DNA from: CAYTAU01 sp964442075 | GTDB lineage: Bacteria; Bacteroidota; Bacteroidia; Bacteroidales; CAYTAU01 | NCBI GenBank assembly: GCA_964442075.1 | Contig: CAYTWH010000002.1 | Span: 62,001-126,000 of the forward strand | Length of the DNA: 64,000 bases | Direction: 5' to 3' | Shown: piece by piece, positions 37,778 to 47,607 of the stretch | Layout of the letters: every line of letters begins with the position of its first letter | Position numbering within the stretch: the first letter of the stretch is position 1 | Translations under genes and position numbers: made by a program | The notes under the pieces: model-generated | The model's database searches: none | The model's input: the letters and a program-made list of their open reading frames with translations, nothing else | What the model was told of the DNA's origin: nothing

Positions 37778-37824
37778 TATTTTCTGTTTTTGTCTCATCC
37801 TTACAAAGCAAGCTAATAAAAGAA

Positions 37825-39501
37825 TTAAAAAATATTAGCCAGTTGCTTATTCCTGTTATACTCTATATTGTAAGAAAATTTCAAATTTTTTGTTGCTTTT
37901 GAACTTAGATCAATTTTCCATTTAAGCATTCCATTTAACTCATTATAGTTAGCATCTGCAGTTTTAATAGTTTTAATCTTAATATCTTCATTTTGTGAAA
38001 CAGGTATTTGATCTTCAATGATTATATGAGTAGCTGATAATTTATTATTCTTAATTTTTATATTATAAGTAATCTTCTTAACCACATTATTGCCTATCAA
38101 TTCATATTTCATCTCTTCTTCATCTTTAGATTTTTTTCTTTCTACAACAATTCCTCTGTCTGTCCCTAAAGCTAGTTCCATTGTATCTTGCATCATACTT
38201 GTATTAATATTTGTTTTACCCACGTAAGTTCCTTCAAAATATATTGATGCTTCAGCTGGAAGCAGGTCAAGTGTACTATAGTCTGTTACTTTAGCAATTA
38301 AATATGCCTGTTTATCAACTCTAGGCACTAAATAATGATAGTATTCTGCTTTTAATTTATAATTTTTAACAGCAACTTTGTGATATTTTCCATCAGAATT
38401 TATTGAATAAGGAAGCTTAATATCATATTCAACATTTGTCATAGTTTGCTGAATTTGGGTATAATCAGCAGACGTTAATGCCGGAGAATATTCTTGCTCA
38501 GAATAAGATAAATCTGCACAGGCAGGAGCGTCTGATTTTGCACTTAAAGCTATACCTCTTCGGGCTTTATCATCCCTAGAATTATAAGCATAAGGGTTAT
38601 AATAATTCAAATATAGAACAGGAAGTAAAGGTTTAACATTACTTGCATTTGGAATAATGGTTGAAAGTTTTAATTTAACATTTTTCCAATCTTCACCGGT
38701 ATTTTGATAAACATTAGCTTTATATACTAAAGTAACCGGTTTATTTGTTCCATTTACTCTAATATCATATTCCGGAGTCCACCCTGCATTTGTAACAATA
38801 TAATTAATTGTCATATTTCCACCTGTTGACACTTCACTTGAAACTGTTACCACAACCTGATGTTTTGGTTTTTGGGGTTTTACAGGGTTAACATGCTTAT
38901 TATATGCATTTAATTCTGTTAGGCGTTTACTCATTCTTGTACTTATTTTTGTTAATTTAAAATTTTCTCTTTTTAAAACATTCAATTCTTTATTAATATC
39001 ATTCAACTGAACTCTAAGATATTCCATCGCTTGTTTAAGTTCAGGAATTGTATCAACATTTCCTTGCATAAATTTATTTTGAAGCAATACTCTTTTTTCA
39101 AGTTCCAATACTTCTTTTTTGTTATTTAAGTCGTCAATATCAAAATTAATAAACGACAATGAATCTGACAACAATCTGATATCTTGCAGTATTTTTTGAG
39201 GTATAACTATATTTGAAGGAGGAATTGGTTCCGGTTGTTTAATTCTATATTGAACATCAAGAATAATGAAATTTCCGTTGCCTTTTGCCTGAATACTTTC
39301 AGTGTTTATATACGGAGAAACACCATCAAATATTAGTTCAGTTAATCCTGCTTCAATTGTTAAACTTGCAGTTCTTTGAACTTGAGCAGTACTTAAAAAT
39401 ACTGTTACATTTTTTATTTTAGACTTTAAAGTCTTTTCCTTGTTAGCTAATGTTATTGAACTAATTAATAAACATGCTATTAAAAATTGTATTGTTTTCA
39501 T
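37825..39501 (-). CDS. MuiA-family protein (DUF4140/DUF4139)
   Basis: A 558-aa exported protein with a signal peptide (1 to about 19). The N-terminal DUF4140 part has NVTVFLSTAQVQRTASL. A coiled-coil-like stretch follows (about 95-200, rich in Leu/Lys/Glu). The DUF4139 part (about 210-558) contains SSEVSTGGNMTINYIV, GWTPEYDIR and YKANVYQNTGEDW. The family is called mucoidy inhibitor A, but its biochemistry is unknown. It lies 101 bp downstream of the HMA gene, perhaps with its own promoter. Confidence 0.83.
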   Translation of the reverse strand: MKTIQFLIACLLISSITLANKEKTLKSKIKNVTVFLSTAQVQRTASLTIEAGLTELIFDGVSPYINTESIQAKGNGNFIILDVQYRIKQPEPIPPSNIVIPQKILQDIRLLSDSLSFINFDIDDLNNKKEVLELEKRVLLQNKFMQGNVDTIPELKQAMEYLRVQLNDINKELNVLKRENFKLTKISTRMSKRLTELNAYNKHVNPVKPQKPKHQVVVTVSSEVSTGGNMTINYIVTNAGWTPEYDIRVNGTNKPVTLVYKANVYQNTGEDWKNVKLKLSTIIPNASNVKPLLPVLYLNYYNPYAYNSRDDKARRGIALSAKSDAPACADLSYSEQEYSPALTSADYTQIQQTMTNVEYDIKLPYSINSDGKYHKVAVKNYKLKAEYYHYLVPRVDKQAYLIAKVTDYSTLDLLPAEASIYFEGTYVGKTNINTSMMQDTMELALGTDRGIVVERKKSKDEEEMKYELIGNNVVKKITYNIKIKNNKLSATHIIIEDQIPVSQNEDIKIKTIKTADANYNELNGMLKWKIDLSSKATKNLKFSYNIEYNRNKQLANIF

Positions 39502-39602
39502 GATAAATATATTTTAATTAAAAATTCGTTTTACAATTAATAGATACAATTGCAAATAAATTTCCATAAACAATTTTTAAAAGCATGTCATTTTTGCTAA
39601 CA

Positions 39603-39977
39603 TTATTTTTTCTCAGGACAACATTTTCTGTTATTCTTCTTCGACTTGTCGCAGCATTTTTTACTTTCTGATTTTGGACAACATTTGTCAGTAATCATTT
39701 CAGCACCATAGCCACATTTTTCAAGTTCTTTTTGTAATTCACTTGCATTTGTTTTATCAGTTTTATACGTGATAGTAACCACCTTAGATTCAACATTTGC
39801 ATAAACCGATTTAACTCCTTTCGCAAATGCCATATTTTTTTCAATTTTAACTTTACAAGAGTTACAGTTAACTTTAGCTTTAAATTTTATTTCTTTTAGT
39901 TCAGTTTTATCTTGAGCATTTATAGTATTAACTATTAAAATGCTAAGAACAATTGCAATAATTTTTAGTGTTTTCAT
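39603..39977 (-). CDS. Periplasmic heavy-metal-associated (HMA) domain protein
   Basis: A 124-aa protein with a signal peptide (1 to about 21). An HMA ferredoxin-like domain (about 28-95) carries the metal site Cys38-Asn-Ser-Cys41. A Cys/Lys-rich tail has three CC pairs (DKCCP, KKCCDK, RKCCPEKK) that could bind further metal. It is the last of a set with a TonB receptor (26 bp away) and a HYC_CC_PP protein. The metal is not shown by the sequence; copper is the usual guess for HMA proteins. Confidence 0.85.
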   Translation of the reverse strand: MKTLKIIAIVLSILIVNTINAQDKTELKEIKFKAKVNCNSCKVKIEKNMAFAKGVKSVYANVESKVVTITYKTDKTNASELQKELEKCGYGAEMITDKCCPKSESKKCCDKSKKNNRKCCPEKK

Positions 39978-40003
39978 AATTTAAAATTTTAATTTGTTAA
40001 ACA

Positions 40004-42217
40004 TTAATTAATATTAAATCTTAGACCCAAATAGAATTTTCTTCCTACTAAAGGGCCCCAGATCATTGACGAATCGAAATATTTTCCAAATGGATCATCA
40101 GATGCAATAATTGGGTTATCTAGAGTAAAGTCAGTTAGGTTTTCAACTCCAAAATAAATATTCCATCTTTTATAAAATTTGGTAATTTGTGCATTCATAA
40201 TTATGTATGCAGGATAAGTATCAGCTCTTTGATATTCGTCGGGATTATTTGCTGTACTTGGCAACCTTCCGTCTCCATTCAATTGTGTAGTCCAGTCAAA
40301 TTGCCACTTTTTTAAATTTGTTGCATACGACATTGTTAGTAGACCTTTATATTTATTGACTAAAGGTTTATCAACTAACTCATCATCTATAGTTATTTTA
40401 ACATCTGTTAAACGGTATGCAACTACAATATCAAGCCTTTTAATTGGTTCAAAAATTATCTCAATCTGAGCACTATTAGAATATGATGTACCTTTAAGGT
40501 TATAAAAATATGCTTTTGAAATATCCTTATCCATATCTAAAACCAATTGATTTACAAAATCAGTTCTATAGAATTCTGCATTTATTATAATGTCACGCTT
40601 TTTTAAAGGTATTGTCTGATTTATTGATAATCCATAATTCCATGCTTCTTCTTGCTCAATATTTTCAAGAATTTCTATGCTTCGTGAACTCAAAAGCACA
40701 TGACTATTTTCAGATATAAGGTTTGGAGTTCTATAGCCTTTCCCGGCAGATGCCCGAATTATTGTAAGAGTATTAAGATCATATTTAAAATGAAATCTCG
40801 GAGTTACAAAACCGCCAAACATATTGTGATGATCGTACCTTATTCCTGCCATAAATGTATATTTATGAGGAATTGCATGCGTGTATTCAAAATATGCTCC
40901 CGGAACATGCTCAGTTCTTAAAAATGAAGTGTCATTTAAATACTCTACATAATCATCATATAAGTAACTGATTCCGGTTGTATACGCATGACTTGTTTTT
41001 CCAATGTATGATTGAAAAAGTGTATTAGCACTATATGACTTTTGTTTTCCCGAATAGTTATTTAATCCAAAATATGATGACTGATTAAAGTTTGTAAAGG
41101 AATGAATTATTGCAAGACTTGTAATTGGTCTTGAAAAAATAATACCTGCTTTATGAAAAACCTCAAAATTTAACGAATTAATATTAACACCATATCCATT
41201 TTCAATATCTCTTGATTTTGATGAGTCAAATTTCATTTGACCACTCATTCTTTCTTCATCAAGAATTTTTACACCAAACTGAGTCATAAACTTATCTGGA
41301 ACGTAGAATTTCCACCTATTGATAAAGTTATGCTGTTCTATAAGAGGGTGGTCTAAAAAACCATCTTTGTTAAAATCATTCTTTACGCTGTTTTTTTCTG
41401 TATGGGCAAGAATCATGGTGCTCCATTTTTTGTTTAATTCAACTCTTGTATTAGCATTAGCTTCCATTTTTCCTTTGTCACTTGCCAAGGCATTTAAGTA
41501 AATCCAATCTCCTTTATCAGGCTTTTTATATTCAACATTAATTTGACCCGTAATTGATTCATAACCGGAAGAAACTGATGCAGTCCCTTTTGAAACCTGA
41601 ATTGATTCCATCCACGAGCCGGGTATATATCCAAGCCCATAAGTAGAAGATAAACCTCTGATAAAAGGAACTTTCTCTGCCATTATCTGACTATATTTTC
41701 CGGCTAAGCCAAGTAATTGAATTTGTTTTGCCCCTGTTAATGCATCAGAATAGTTTACGTCAACCGAAGCATTGGTTTCAAAGCTTTCAGAAAGATTACA
41801 ACAAGCGGCTTTTTTTAATTCTTCACCTTCAATTTTTTGTGTTTGAATAGGTTCAAGTCGTGAAATAAAAGATGTTTGTTTTCTTTCTTCAACAACAACC
41901 TCCTTTAAATCAATTGAACTTTTTAATTCAATGTCAATTTTAGATGTGTTTAATTTACTTATATCAACAGTATCTGGCTTATAGCCTATAAAACTAATAA
42001 TTAAGGTTTTTTCAGAATCAGTTCTTTTTTCTATTCGATATTTACCGTCTTGGTCAGAAATCGTTCCTTGTTTTGATTCCCTCCAGAAAATATTAGCATT
42101 TTCAATTGGAATCTTCTTTTTGTTAATTACTTCAAATATTTTACCACTAATATACTCTTGAGAATATATTGATATTGATAAAAAAATAAGAAATAAAAAT
42201 ATTTTAATTGTTTTCAT
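40004..42217 (-). CDS. TonB-dependent receptor with carboxypeptidase-regulatory-like domain
   Basis: A 737-aa outer-membrane receptor. The signal peptide (1-20, ending YSQ) is followed by a CarboxypepD_reg-like domain (about 22-105) and a plug (about 125-235, with QIQLLGLAGKYSQIMAEKVPF and SVSSGYESITGQINV). A 22-strand barrel follows, ending in a terminal Asn-Ile-Asn strand (YLGLRFNIN). The plug has an unusual vicinal Cys139-Cys140. Its neighbours are Cys/His-rich HYC_CC_PP and HMA proteins, so the cargo may be a metal or a metal chelate; this is inference. Confidence 0.88.
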   Translation of the reverse strand: MKTIKIFLFLIFLSISIYSQEYISGKIFEVINKKKIPIENANIFWRESKQGTISDQDGKYRIEKRTDSEKTLIISFIGYKPDTVDISKLNTSKIDIELKSSIDLKEVVVEERKQTSFISRLEPIQTQKIEGEELKKAACCNLSESFETNASVDVNYSDALTGAKQIQLLGLAGKYSQIMAEKVPFIRGLSSTYGLGYIPGSWMESIQVSKGTASVSSGYESITGQINVEYKKPDKGDWIYLNALASDKGKMEANANTRVELNKKWSTMILAHTEKNSVKNDFNKDGFLDHPLIEQHNFINRWKFYVPDKFMTQFGVKILDEERMSGQMKFDSSKSRDIENGYGVNINSLNFEVFHKAGIIFSRPITSLAIIHSFTNFNQSSYFGLNNYSGKQKSYSANTLFQSYIGKTSHAYTTGISYLYDDYVEYLNDTSFLRTEHVPGAYFEYTHAIPHKYTFMAGIRYDHHNMFGGFVTPRFHFKYDLNTLTIIRASAGKGYRTPNLISENSHVLLSSRSIEILENIEQEEAWNYGLSINQTIPLKKRDIIINAEFYRTDFVNQLVLDMDKDISKAYFYNLKGTSYSNSAQIEIIFEPIKRLDIVVAYRLTDVKITIDDELVDKPLVNKYKGLLTMSYATNLKKWQFDWTTQLNGDGRLPSTANNPDEYQRADTYPAYIIMNAQITKFYKRWNIYFGVENLTDFTLDNPIIASDDPFGKYFDSSMIWGPLVGRKFYLGLRFNIN

Positions 42218-42307
42218 TTTTCTAATTATTTACAAAAATTCATAAATTTCTTCTACGCAAAGCACTACGTACTATGCTAACTCGTGAAAATTACAAACAG
42301 TAAATAA

Positions 42308-42757
42308 TCAAATAAGAAAATTGTTATATAAAATATTAAGATTGGGTGGTTTTAATTTTCCCGGCGGGAAAATATTTTGAAAATTATGTGTTAAATTTTG
42401 AGATTTGTAATTATTAATGAATATAAAATATAAAATAACCGGAAGTTTTTCAATTTTGAAGTTTGTGTGGTTATTTGATACTTCAAAAGAATTTTCAATT
42501 TTAAAATATGATATTTCATTTTTACATGTATTCGCCTTACCGTCAGGATGCTCCCCGATGGCATGTCCGCAACATGTTTCACCATGACATTCATAATTAG
42601 AATCATGTTCATGATGACAGTCATCACTTATGAAAAAATTAGTGGAAGAATAATCACATTCAAAGCATGAGTGATTAACCATTACTATGCCAACGGAATA
42701 TGACAAGAATGCAATTAGTAAAATTGAGTTTATAAGTATGTTTGATATACTTTTCAT
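42308..42757 (-). CDS. HYC_CC_PP family Cys/His-rich exported protein
   Basis: A 149-aa protein with an N-terminal membrane or signal segment (about 8-27). His29-Ser-Cys31 is followed by a Cys/His-rich region (CHHEHD, CHGETCCGH with Cys62-Cys63) and a C-terminal KPPN. These three marks correspond to the HYC_CC_PP family, commonly found next to TonB receptors. The Tyr of the HYC motif is Ser here. It is probably a periplasmic metal-binding protein. It is first in a likely operon with the TonB receptor and the HMA protein. Confidence 0.75.
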   Translation of the reverse strand: MKSISNILINSILLIAFLSYSVGIVMVNHSCFECDYSSTNFFISDDCHHEHDSNYECHGETCCGHAIGEHPDGKANTCKNEISYFKIENSFEVSNNHTNFKIEKLPVILYFIFINNYKSQNLTHNFQNIFPPGKLKPPNLNILYNNFLI

Positions 42758-42841
42758 CAGGACAAATATACGTCAAAATTAAAATATTGGTATCATTATA
42801 AGCAAGTTTAACATTTCTTTAACATATTTGTAAAAAACATA

Positions 42842-42849
42842 TATCTTTG
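42842..42849 (+). promoter_or_regulatory. Candidate -7 element before folK
   Basis: TATCTTTG matches TAnnTTTG, 18 bp before the TTG start of folK, implying a very short leader. A TTTG lies upstream, but at 11 bp rather than the usual 19 bp. Confidence 0.35.
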
Positions 42850-42867
42850 TTTAATTAAATTAAAAAT

Positions 42868-43350
42868 TTGAAAACAGCATATTTATTATTAGGAGGTAAT
42901 ATTGGAAATACGAAAGAGTATTTTGAAAAAGCTAAACTCAATATTTTAGATTTAATTGGTGAAATAAGCGAAGAGTCTAATATATATGTAAGTGAACCCT
43001 GGGGTTTTGAAGCTGATAAATTATTTTTAAATCAGGCATTAAAAGTTAAGACTATACTTGCATCACAAGAATTATTAGAGAAAATAAATTTTATTGAAAC
43101 CAAACATGGCAGAAAAAGAGAGTCGAAAGTTTATTCTTCACGCACTCTTGATATTGACATATTATTCTATAATGATGAAATTATAAATGACAATAATTTA
43201 AAAATTCCCCACATTCATTTGCAAAACAGAAGGTTTGCATTAGAACCGTTAAATGAGATTGCTCCACATTTAATTCATCCGCAATTAAATAAAAATATTA
43301 AACAATTATTAGAAATCTGTAATGATAATTCGCTTGTAGAAAAACTCTAA
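42868..43350 (+). CDS. folK: 2-amino-4-hydroxy-6-hydroxymethyldihydropteridine pyrophosphokinase
   Basis: A 160-aa enzyme of folate synthesis that transfers pyrophosphate from ATP to the pterin. The family motifs are present: LLLGGNIGNT near the start, VSEPWGF, FLNQAL and the signature SSRTLDIDILFYND, then HIHLQNRRFALEPLNEI. The only start that keeps the first strand is TTG at 42868. The stop overlaps the convergent membrane-protein gene by 4 bp. Confidence 0.93.
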   Translation: MKTAYLLLGGNIGNTKEYFEKAKLNILDLIGEISEESNIYVSEPWGFEADKLFLNQALKVKTILASQELLEKINFIETKHGRKRESKVYSSRTLDIDILFYNDEIINDNNLKIPHIHLQNRRFALEPLNEIAPHLIHPQLNKNIKQLLEICNDNSLVEKL

Positions 43351-43865
43351 ATTTTAACTTTTACAAAGATCCCAAAGAACAATGAAAAAATTACAGACCA
43401 AAGAATTACTGATATAATTAGATAAAAGATTGATTTTTTTTGATTTGGAAAATACCTTAGAATAATAAATGTTCCTACAGGGATTGATAATAAAAATGGA
43501 GTAATGATTGAAAGACCAATTAATCCATAACTTTTCTTCGTTTTTATTATCATTTTATTTCTGCGGGTAAAAACCTTCTTTTTTTTCTTCTCTTTTTTTT
43601 CTTTTCCAAATACCTTATTAAGTGCATTGTTAGTGTTTTGTTGAGTTTTTGAGTTTATATAATATCTTTTCCAAAATTTAATAATTAAGTTTGACAATAA
43701 TGCAAAAAATAAGATGCCAAGAATACCACCTATTGATGTTAATAAAACAGTTTCTAGAAAACTTAACTTGTATTTATATAAGCATAGAGGTATAGAAAGA
43801 GCAAATTTAAAACTTGCAAATACTATAATTAAAAAAGCTTCTAATATGGAAATACCTAAAAACAA
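43347..43865 (-). CDS. Hypothetical membrane protein
   Basis: A 172-aa protein with about four membrane helices (approximately 3-26, 38-62, 113-135, 145-168) and a strongly basic cytoplasmic loop (residues 88-110, many Lys). I do not recognise it with confidence; the pattern is loosely like small multidrug-export or DUF-type membrane proteins. The start is TTG. It is in the same frame as, and 18 bp after, the upp stop, so read-through is imaginable but unlikely. It probably shares a transcript with upp. Confidence 0.6.
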   Translation of the reverse strand: MFLGISILEAFLIIVFASFKFALSIPLCLYKYKLSFLETVLLTSIGGILGILFFALLSNLIIKFWKRYYINSKTQQNTNNALNKVFGKEKKEKKKKKVFTRRNKMIIKTKKSYGLIGLSIITPFLLSIPVGTFIILRYFPNQKKSIFYLIISVILWSVIFSLFFGIFVKVKI

Positions 43866-43883
43866 ATTTAATTTCTTTAATGT

Positions 43884-44534
43884 TTACTCTTTTTCTCCAT
43901 AAGCTAAATCTCCTGCATCGCCAAGTCCCGGAACAATATACGACTTAGCAGTTAATTCATCATCAATAGCACCAACCCACAAAGTAATATTGTTAAAATT
44001 TAATTTTTTCTTTAAAAAACTTATACCTTCTTTCGAGGCTATAAGCGTAACAATATGTATATGCTTTGGTTTGCCATGCTTCATTAATGCCTTATAACTT
44101 AGTTCCATTGAATAGCCACTTGCAAGCATAGGGTCAGAAATTATAAGAGTTTTGTTTTCTAAATTAGGACAAGATGCATATTCAATTTTGATATCAAAAT
44201 GTCCATCTTTTTCATATTTTCTGTATGCTGATACAAAAGCATTGTCTGCATTATCAAAAACATTTAGTAAACCCTGATGCAACGGCAGACCTGCTCTAAG
44301 TATTGTTGCTAAAACCGGTTGTTCATTTAAAATTGGTACTTTAGCAATTCCAAGAGGTGTTTGAATATCTTGTATATCATAATTTAACTTTTTACTTATT
44401 TCATAAGCAAAAATTTCTCCTGTACGTTTCAAATTTCTTCTGAAACGCATTCTGTCTTTCTGTATTTTTTCGTCTCTTATTTCTGCAATAAACTGATTGA
44501 AAATCGAATTTGAACTACTTAAATTAATTATCAT
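43884..44534 (-). CDS. upp: Uracil phosphoribosyltransferase
   Basis: A 216-aa salvage enzyme that makes UMP from uracil and PRPP. The PRPP-binding loop LIISDPMLASGYSM, the flexible segment with LRAGLPLHQGLL, and the C-terminal uracil site YIVPGLGDAGDLAYG are all present. It lies 3 bp after the acyltransferase-like gene at 44538 and 18 bp before the membrane protein, so these form one operon. Confidence 0.93.
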   Translation of the reverse strand: MIINLSSSNSIFNQFIAEIRDEKIQKDRMRFRRNLKRTGEIFAYEISKKLNYDIQDIQTPLGIAKVPILNEQPVLATILRAGLPLHQGLLNVFDNADNAFVSAYRKYEKDGHFDIKIEYASCPNLENKTLIISDPMLASGYSMELSYKALMKHGKPKHIHIVTLIASKEGISFLKKKLNFNNITLWVGAIDDELTAKSYIVPGLGDAGDLAYGEKE

Positions 44535-44537
44535 TTT

Positions 44538-45455
44538 TTAGGTTTTTATTAAACGTAAAATCCAAGGTAATTTGTTTACCTTAACATTTATATAATTACA
44601 TTTTTTTGCATTAAAACCACTGTAAAATCTTGCAAGGCTTTCAATATTAGATCCTTCAAAATCCAATGTTATATTTCTTTCTGAATTTTGCTTTATAAAA
44701 TAGTCAATTAAAAGGAACATCGCCCTGCTCTCAATTCCCTCATTATTTGACGCTGCAAAAAGATATATGCTTTTATTGTTTGTTGTTAAAAAAAATGCTG
44801 AAGCACAAAGAGTGTTTTGAGCCGTATATGCTCCAATTAAATTCCCAATTTGATGTTTAATGCCAAAAGCAATAATTTTTCTTATATTATTATAATGATG
44901 TTCATTAAGGCGTTTTATTTTTTGACCTAAATTGTTTTTTATTAAATCTATAAGTTCATTTGCCGAAACACTTTCTATAATATTAATGTTATTACTTTTT
45001 GCTTTTTTTATATTCCGCTTTGTATTGGTTGAAAAATTCTTGTAAATTTTATCATAAGGTTCAATTAGATCAAGCTCGTAAGTTTTGTTTATAACAGTTT
45101 TATATTTTTTGTTTTCAACTTTATTAAATTTATTTAAGTTGATGTTAAGTAGTTTAAATTCTTTTGGAATTGCATCAATAAATTTTGAAACAATTTTTGG
45201 AGTAAGTTGTGTTATTGAAAAAACCCCAAGCTGCTGGGTATAAAGGGGCTGAAAAACATAATTTATGCCCATTTTTTTAGAATGAGTAAGTGGCATAACT
45301 GTTTCATAATCGCCTAATATAAGAGCATCCCAGTTTTCTGAAACAATATCAAGATACCAGGAATAAGCATAAGCTATTCCATTAAAAGAACGACTTATAC
45401 ACCAATCCCATTTTTTAAAGTCAATCTTATTATGTTTAAGATATTTTATGCTCAA
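44538..45455 (-). CDS. GNAT/FemAB-like acyltransferase
   Basis: A 305-aa protein with a GNAT-like double fold as in FemAB and related proteins: an N-terminal half with WDALILGDYETVMPL and a C-terminal half with LIGAYTAQNTLCASAFFLTTNN, then MFLLIDYFIKQN and LDFEGSNIESLARFYSGF. The last motif is characteristic of this class in Bacteroidota. The substrate is unknown; a peptide or glycan amine is possible. The start is TTG. Confidence 0.72.
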   Translation of the reverse strand: MSIKYLKHNKIDFKKWDWCISRSFNGIAYAYSWYLDIVSENWDALILGDYETVMPLTHSKKMGINYVFQPLYTQQLGVFSITQLTPKIVSKFIDAIPKEFKLLNINLNKFNKVENKKYKTVINKTYELDLIEPYDKIYKNFSTNTKRNIKKAKSNNINIIESVSANELIDLIKNNLGQKIKRLNEHHYNNIRKIIAFGIKHQIGNLIGAYTAQNTLCASAFFLTTNNKSIYLFAASNNEGIESRAMFLLIDYFIKQNSERNITLDFEGSNIESLARFYSGFNAKKCNYINVKVNKLPWILRLIKT

Positions 45456-45471
45456 TGATAATAATATTTTG

Positions 45472-46056
45472 TTAGTGCATCAATTCAGGAATAGTAACAT
45501 ACCTGCCATACCCCATATATTTTTTCCCATTGGTGTCAATTCCAATGTAATACCACAATCCGTTTCTGCTAACTAATTCAATGTTTTTAACACTCCAGCT
45601 TGAAGGGTCTATATATTCAGTATTTAATTCTAATATGCCATTTTTGCAATTTTCCCAGGAAAACATATCATTATTGGTTTTAATAAAATACCAGGTTGCA
45701 AAATCTTTGGTATTATATGGCTTTTTTGTTAAATTACCTAAAACCCATTCCCCGTTTTTATAATTATAAGTGCCAAATTCTATAATCTTAATTCCATTAA
45801 TATTTGATGTTACAGTTGTTGAATGTTTCCATACAAATATATTCGTATCTTTATCATATACCTGCGCATAAATTGAATCAGGTTTATGAGAAACATATAA
45901 TCCTACAGGTATATCTTTAATTACATTAGGGATTGTGTCACAATCAGTTTGCGTGTGTGTCTCAATATTGTTATTATCTTCTGTTATATAAGTAGCATCC
46001 TCTTTACAGGCTATGAATGTAAGTATGAAAGATAAAATAATGAGAAAAAATTTCAT
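45472..46056 (-). CDS. Hypothetical lipoprotein
   Basis: A 194-aa lipoprotein. The ATG at 46056 puts the lipobox FIAC (Cys about 17) at the right distance; an earlier in-frame start at 46083 adds nine polar residues. The mature part is beta-rich with repeated Trp-containing strands. I do not recognise a family. It is 16 bp upstream of the acyltransferase-like gene, so the two are probably co-transcribed with upp. Confidence 0.65.
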   Translation of the reverse strand: MKFFLIILSFILTFIACKEDATYITEDNNNIETHTQTDCDTIPNVIKDIPVGLYVSHKPDSIYAQVYDKDTNIFVWKHSTTVTSNINGIKIIEFGTYNYKNGEWVLGNLTKKPYNTKDFATWYFIKTNNDMFSWENCKNGILELNTEYIDPSSWSVKNIELVSRNGLWYYIGIDTNGKKYMGYGRYVTIPELMH

Positions 46057-46175
46057 CGAATTTTGTCTAGTTTGTGAACTCAAATATATGAATATGTAAA
46101 AGAATATGCAAAGTTAGTAATAAAAAAAAGAAAGAATATTTAAATTTCAATCATTAAATTATCAAAAAAAAATGC

Positions 46176-47534
46176 TTAAAATATCTCAAATATTATGCTT
46201 CCAATTGTAAGATAAATGAAAACTCCAATAATATCATTTACGGTAGTAATAAAAGGACCTGTTGCAAGAGCAGGGTCAATTTTAAATTTGTCAAGTATTA
46301 ATGGTGTAAATGTTCCAAATACAGATGCAAAAACAATAACAATAAATAAGGCAGAACTAACGGTTATTGTCAGAGCTAAGGAATCAGCAGTAATTATGTT
46401 ATATACTAAAACAATTGCTGAACAAATAATTCCATTAATAAGACCTATAAATAATTCTTTTAATAGTTTTTTTGGAATACCTTCAACTCCCATAGATTTG
46501 CTTGCTAATCCCTGAACAACAATTGCCGATGATTGTACACCTACATTTCCTGCCATAGCAGCTATCATGGGTAAAAACAATGCAAGTCCAACATATTTTA
46601 TAATATCGTTTTGGTAATAACCAATTATTAATGCTCCTACAATACCTCCTGTCATACCAATTAATAACCATGGTAGTCGAGCTCTGGTTTGGACAATTAC
46701 GCTATCGGTAGTCTCAATATCTTCAACAATACCTGATGCTAACTGATAATCTTTTTCGGCTTCTTCTCTTATAACATCTACAACATCATCAATAGTAATT
46801 CTACCAACCAAACGACCTATGCTATCTGTAACCGGCATTGAAACAAGATCATATTTATCCATTGCATTTGCTACATCTTCTGCAGAAACTTCCGTATTGG
46901 TTTTAATAACATCGTGATTACATATATCGCATATTTTAGTGCTTCTTTGATTTAAAATTAGATCTTTTATTGATACAATACCTGTTAGTTTTTCATTATC
47001 ATCAATAATATACAAAAAATAAATTTCATCAACTTCTTCTGACATTTTTCTAACTTCTCTAATGCACTCCTCAACGGTCCAGTTAATGTTGGCTGAAATA
47101 AACTCTTTTCCCATTAATCCACCTGCTGTATCCTTATCGTAATTCATAAGGTCAACAATATCTCCTGCTTGTTCTAGATCAATGATATGCGATAGTACTT
47201 CGTCTTTCTTTTTTTCTGATAAATCGGCAAGTACGTCAGCAGCATCATCACTGTCCATTTCTTCGATAAACTGCTTTGCAATTACATCACTGGGAACTGC
47301 TGCAAGAAATTTTTCCCTATCATCTTCTTCCAGTTCCGCAATAACATCAGCAGCTTTTTCGGTGTCAAGCAAAAGGTATAAAAATTTCGCCTGCTCGATA
47401 TCTAATTCATCATATAATTCAGCAATATCAGCAGCATGCAATTCTTCAATTAAAGTAATTGCTGCTTTGTTATCTTTATTTTCAATAATATTGATAACTT
47501 GTTCTACAAACTTTTTTGTTAATTCAAAATGCAT
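46176..47534 (-). CDS. mgtE: Magnesium transporter MgtE
   Basis: A 452-aa Mg2+ channel. It has the cytoplasmic N domain (about 1-130, with HAADIAELYDEL and EEMDSDDAADVLADL), a CBS pair (about 135-255), a connecting helix, and a five-helix membrane part (about 280-452). The pore motif region has PMIAAMAGNVGVQSSAI. Acidic residues in the N and CBS domains serve as the Mg2+ sensor in known MgtE proteins. It is a single gene downstream of tRNA-Asp. Confidence 0.95.
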   Translation of the reverse strand: MHFELTKKFVEQVINIIENKDNKAAITLIEELHAADIAELYDELDIEQAKFLYLLLDTEKAADVIAELEEDDREKFLAAVPSDVIAKQFIEEMDSDDAADVLADLSEKKKDEVLSHIIDLEQAGDIVDLMNYDKDTAGGLMGKEFISANINWTVEECIREVRKMSEEVDEIYFLYIIDDNEKLTGIVSIKDLILNQRSTKICDICNHDVIKTNTEVSAEDVANAMDKYDLVSMPVTDSIGRLVGRITIDDVVDVIREEAEKDYQLASGIVEDIETTDSVIVQTRARLPWLLIGMTGGIVGALIIGYYQNDIIKYVGLALFLPMIAAMAGNVGVQSSAIVVQGLASKSMGVEGIPKKLLKELFIGLINGIICSAIVLVYNIITADSLALTITVSSALFIVIVFASVFGTFTPLILDKFKIDPALATGPFITTVNDIIGVFIYLTIGSIIFEIF

Positions 47535-47572
47535 TGCCTTGTTTTTTTGAATCTATTTTGTCCGTTTGAAAA

Positions 47573-47604
47573 AAAAGTCTTTAAGTTCAAACTTAAAGAC
47601 TTTT
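47573..47604 (-). terminator. Intrinsic terminator of tRNA-Asp
   Basis: The perfect 15-bp inverted repeat AAAAGTCTTTAAGTT / AACTTAAAGACTTTT with a 2-base centre begins 3 nt after the tRNA 3' end on the minus strand and runs into a T-run. Confidence 0.88.
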
Positions 47605-47607
47605 GAG

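Noticed and set aside
47182..47550. 122-codon Ser-rich ORF antisense to mgtE
   Set aside because: The serine-rich composition is the complement of the acidic repeats of the MgtE N domain, so it is a shadow.
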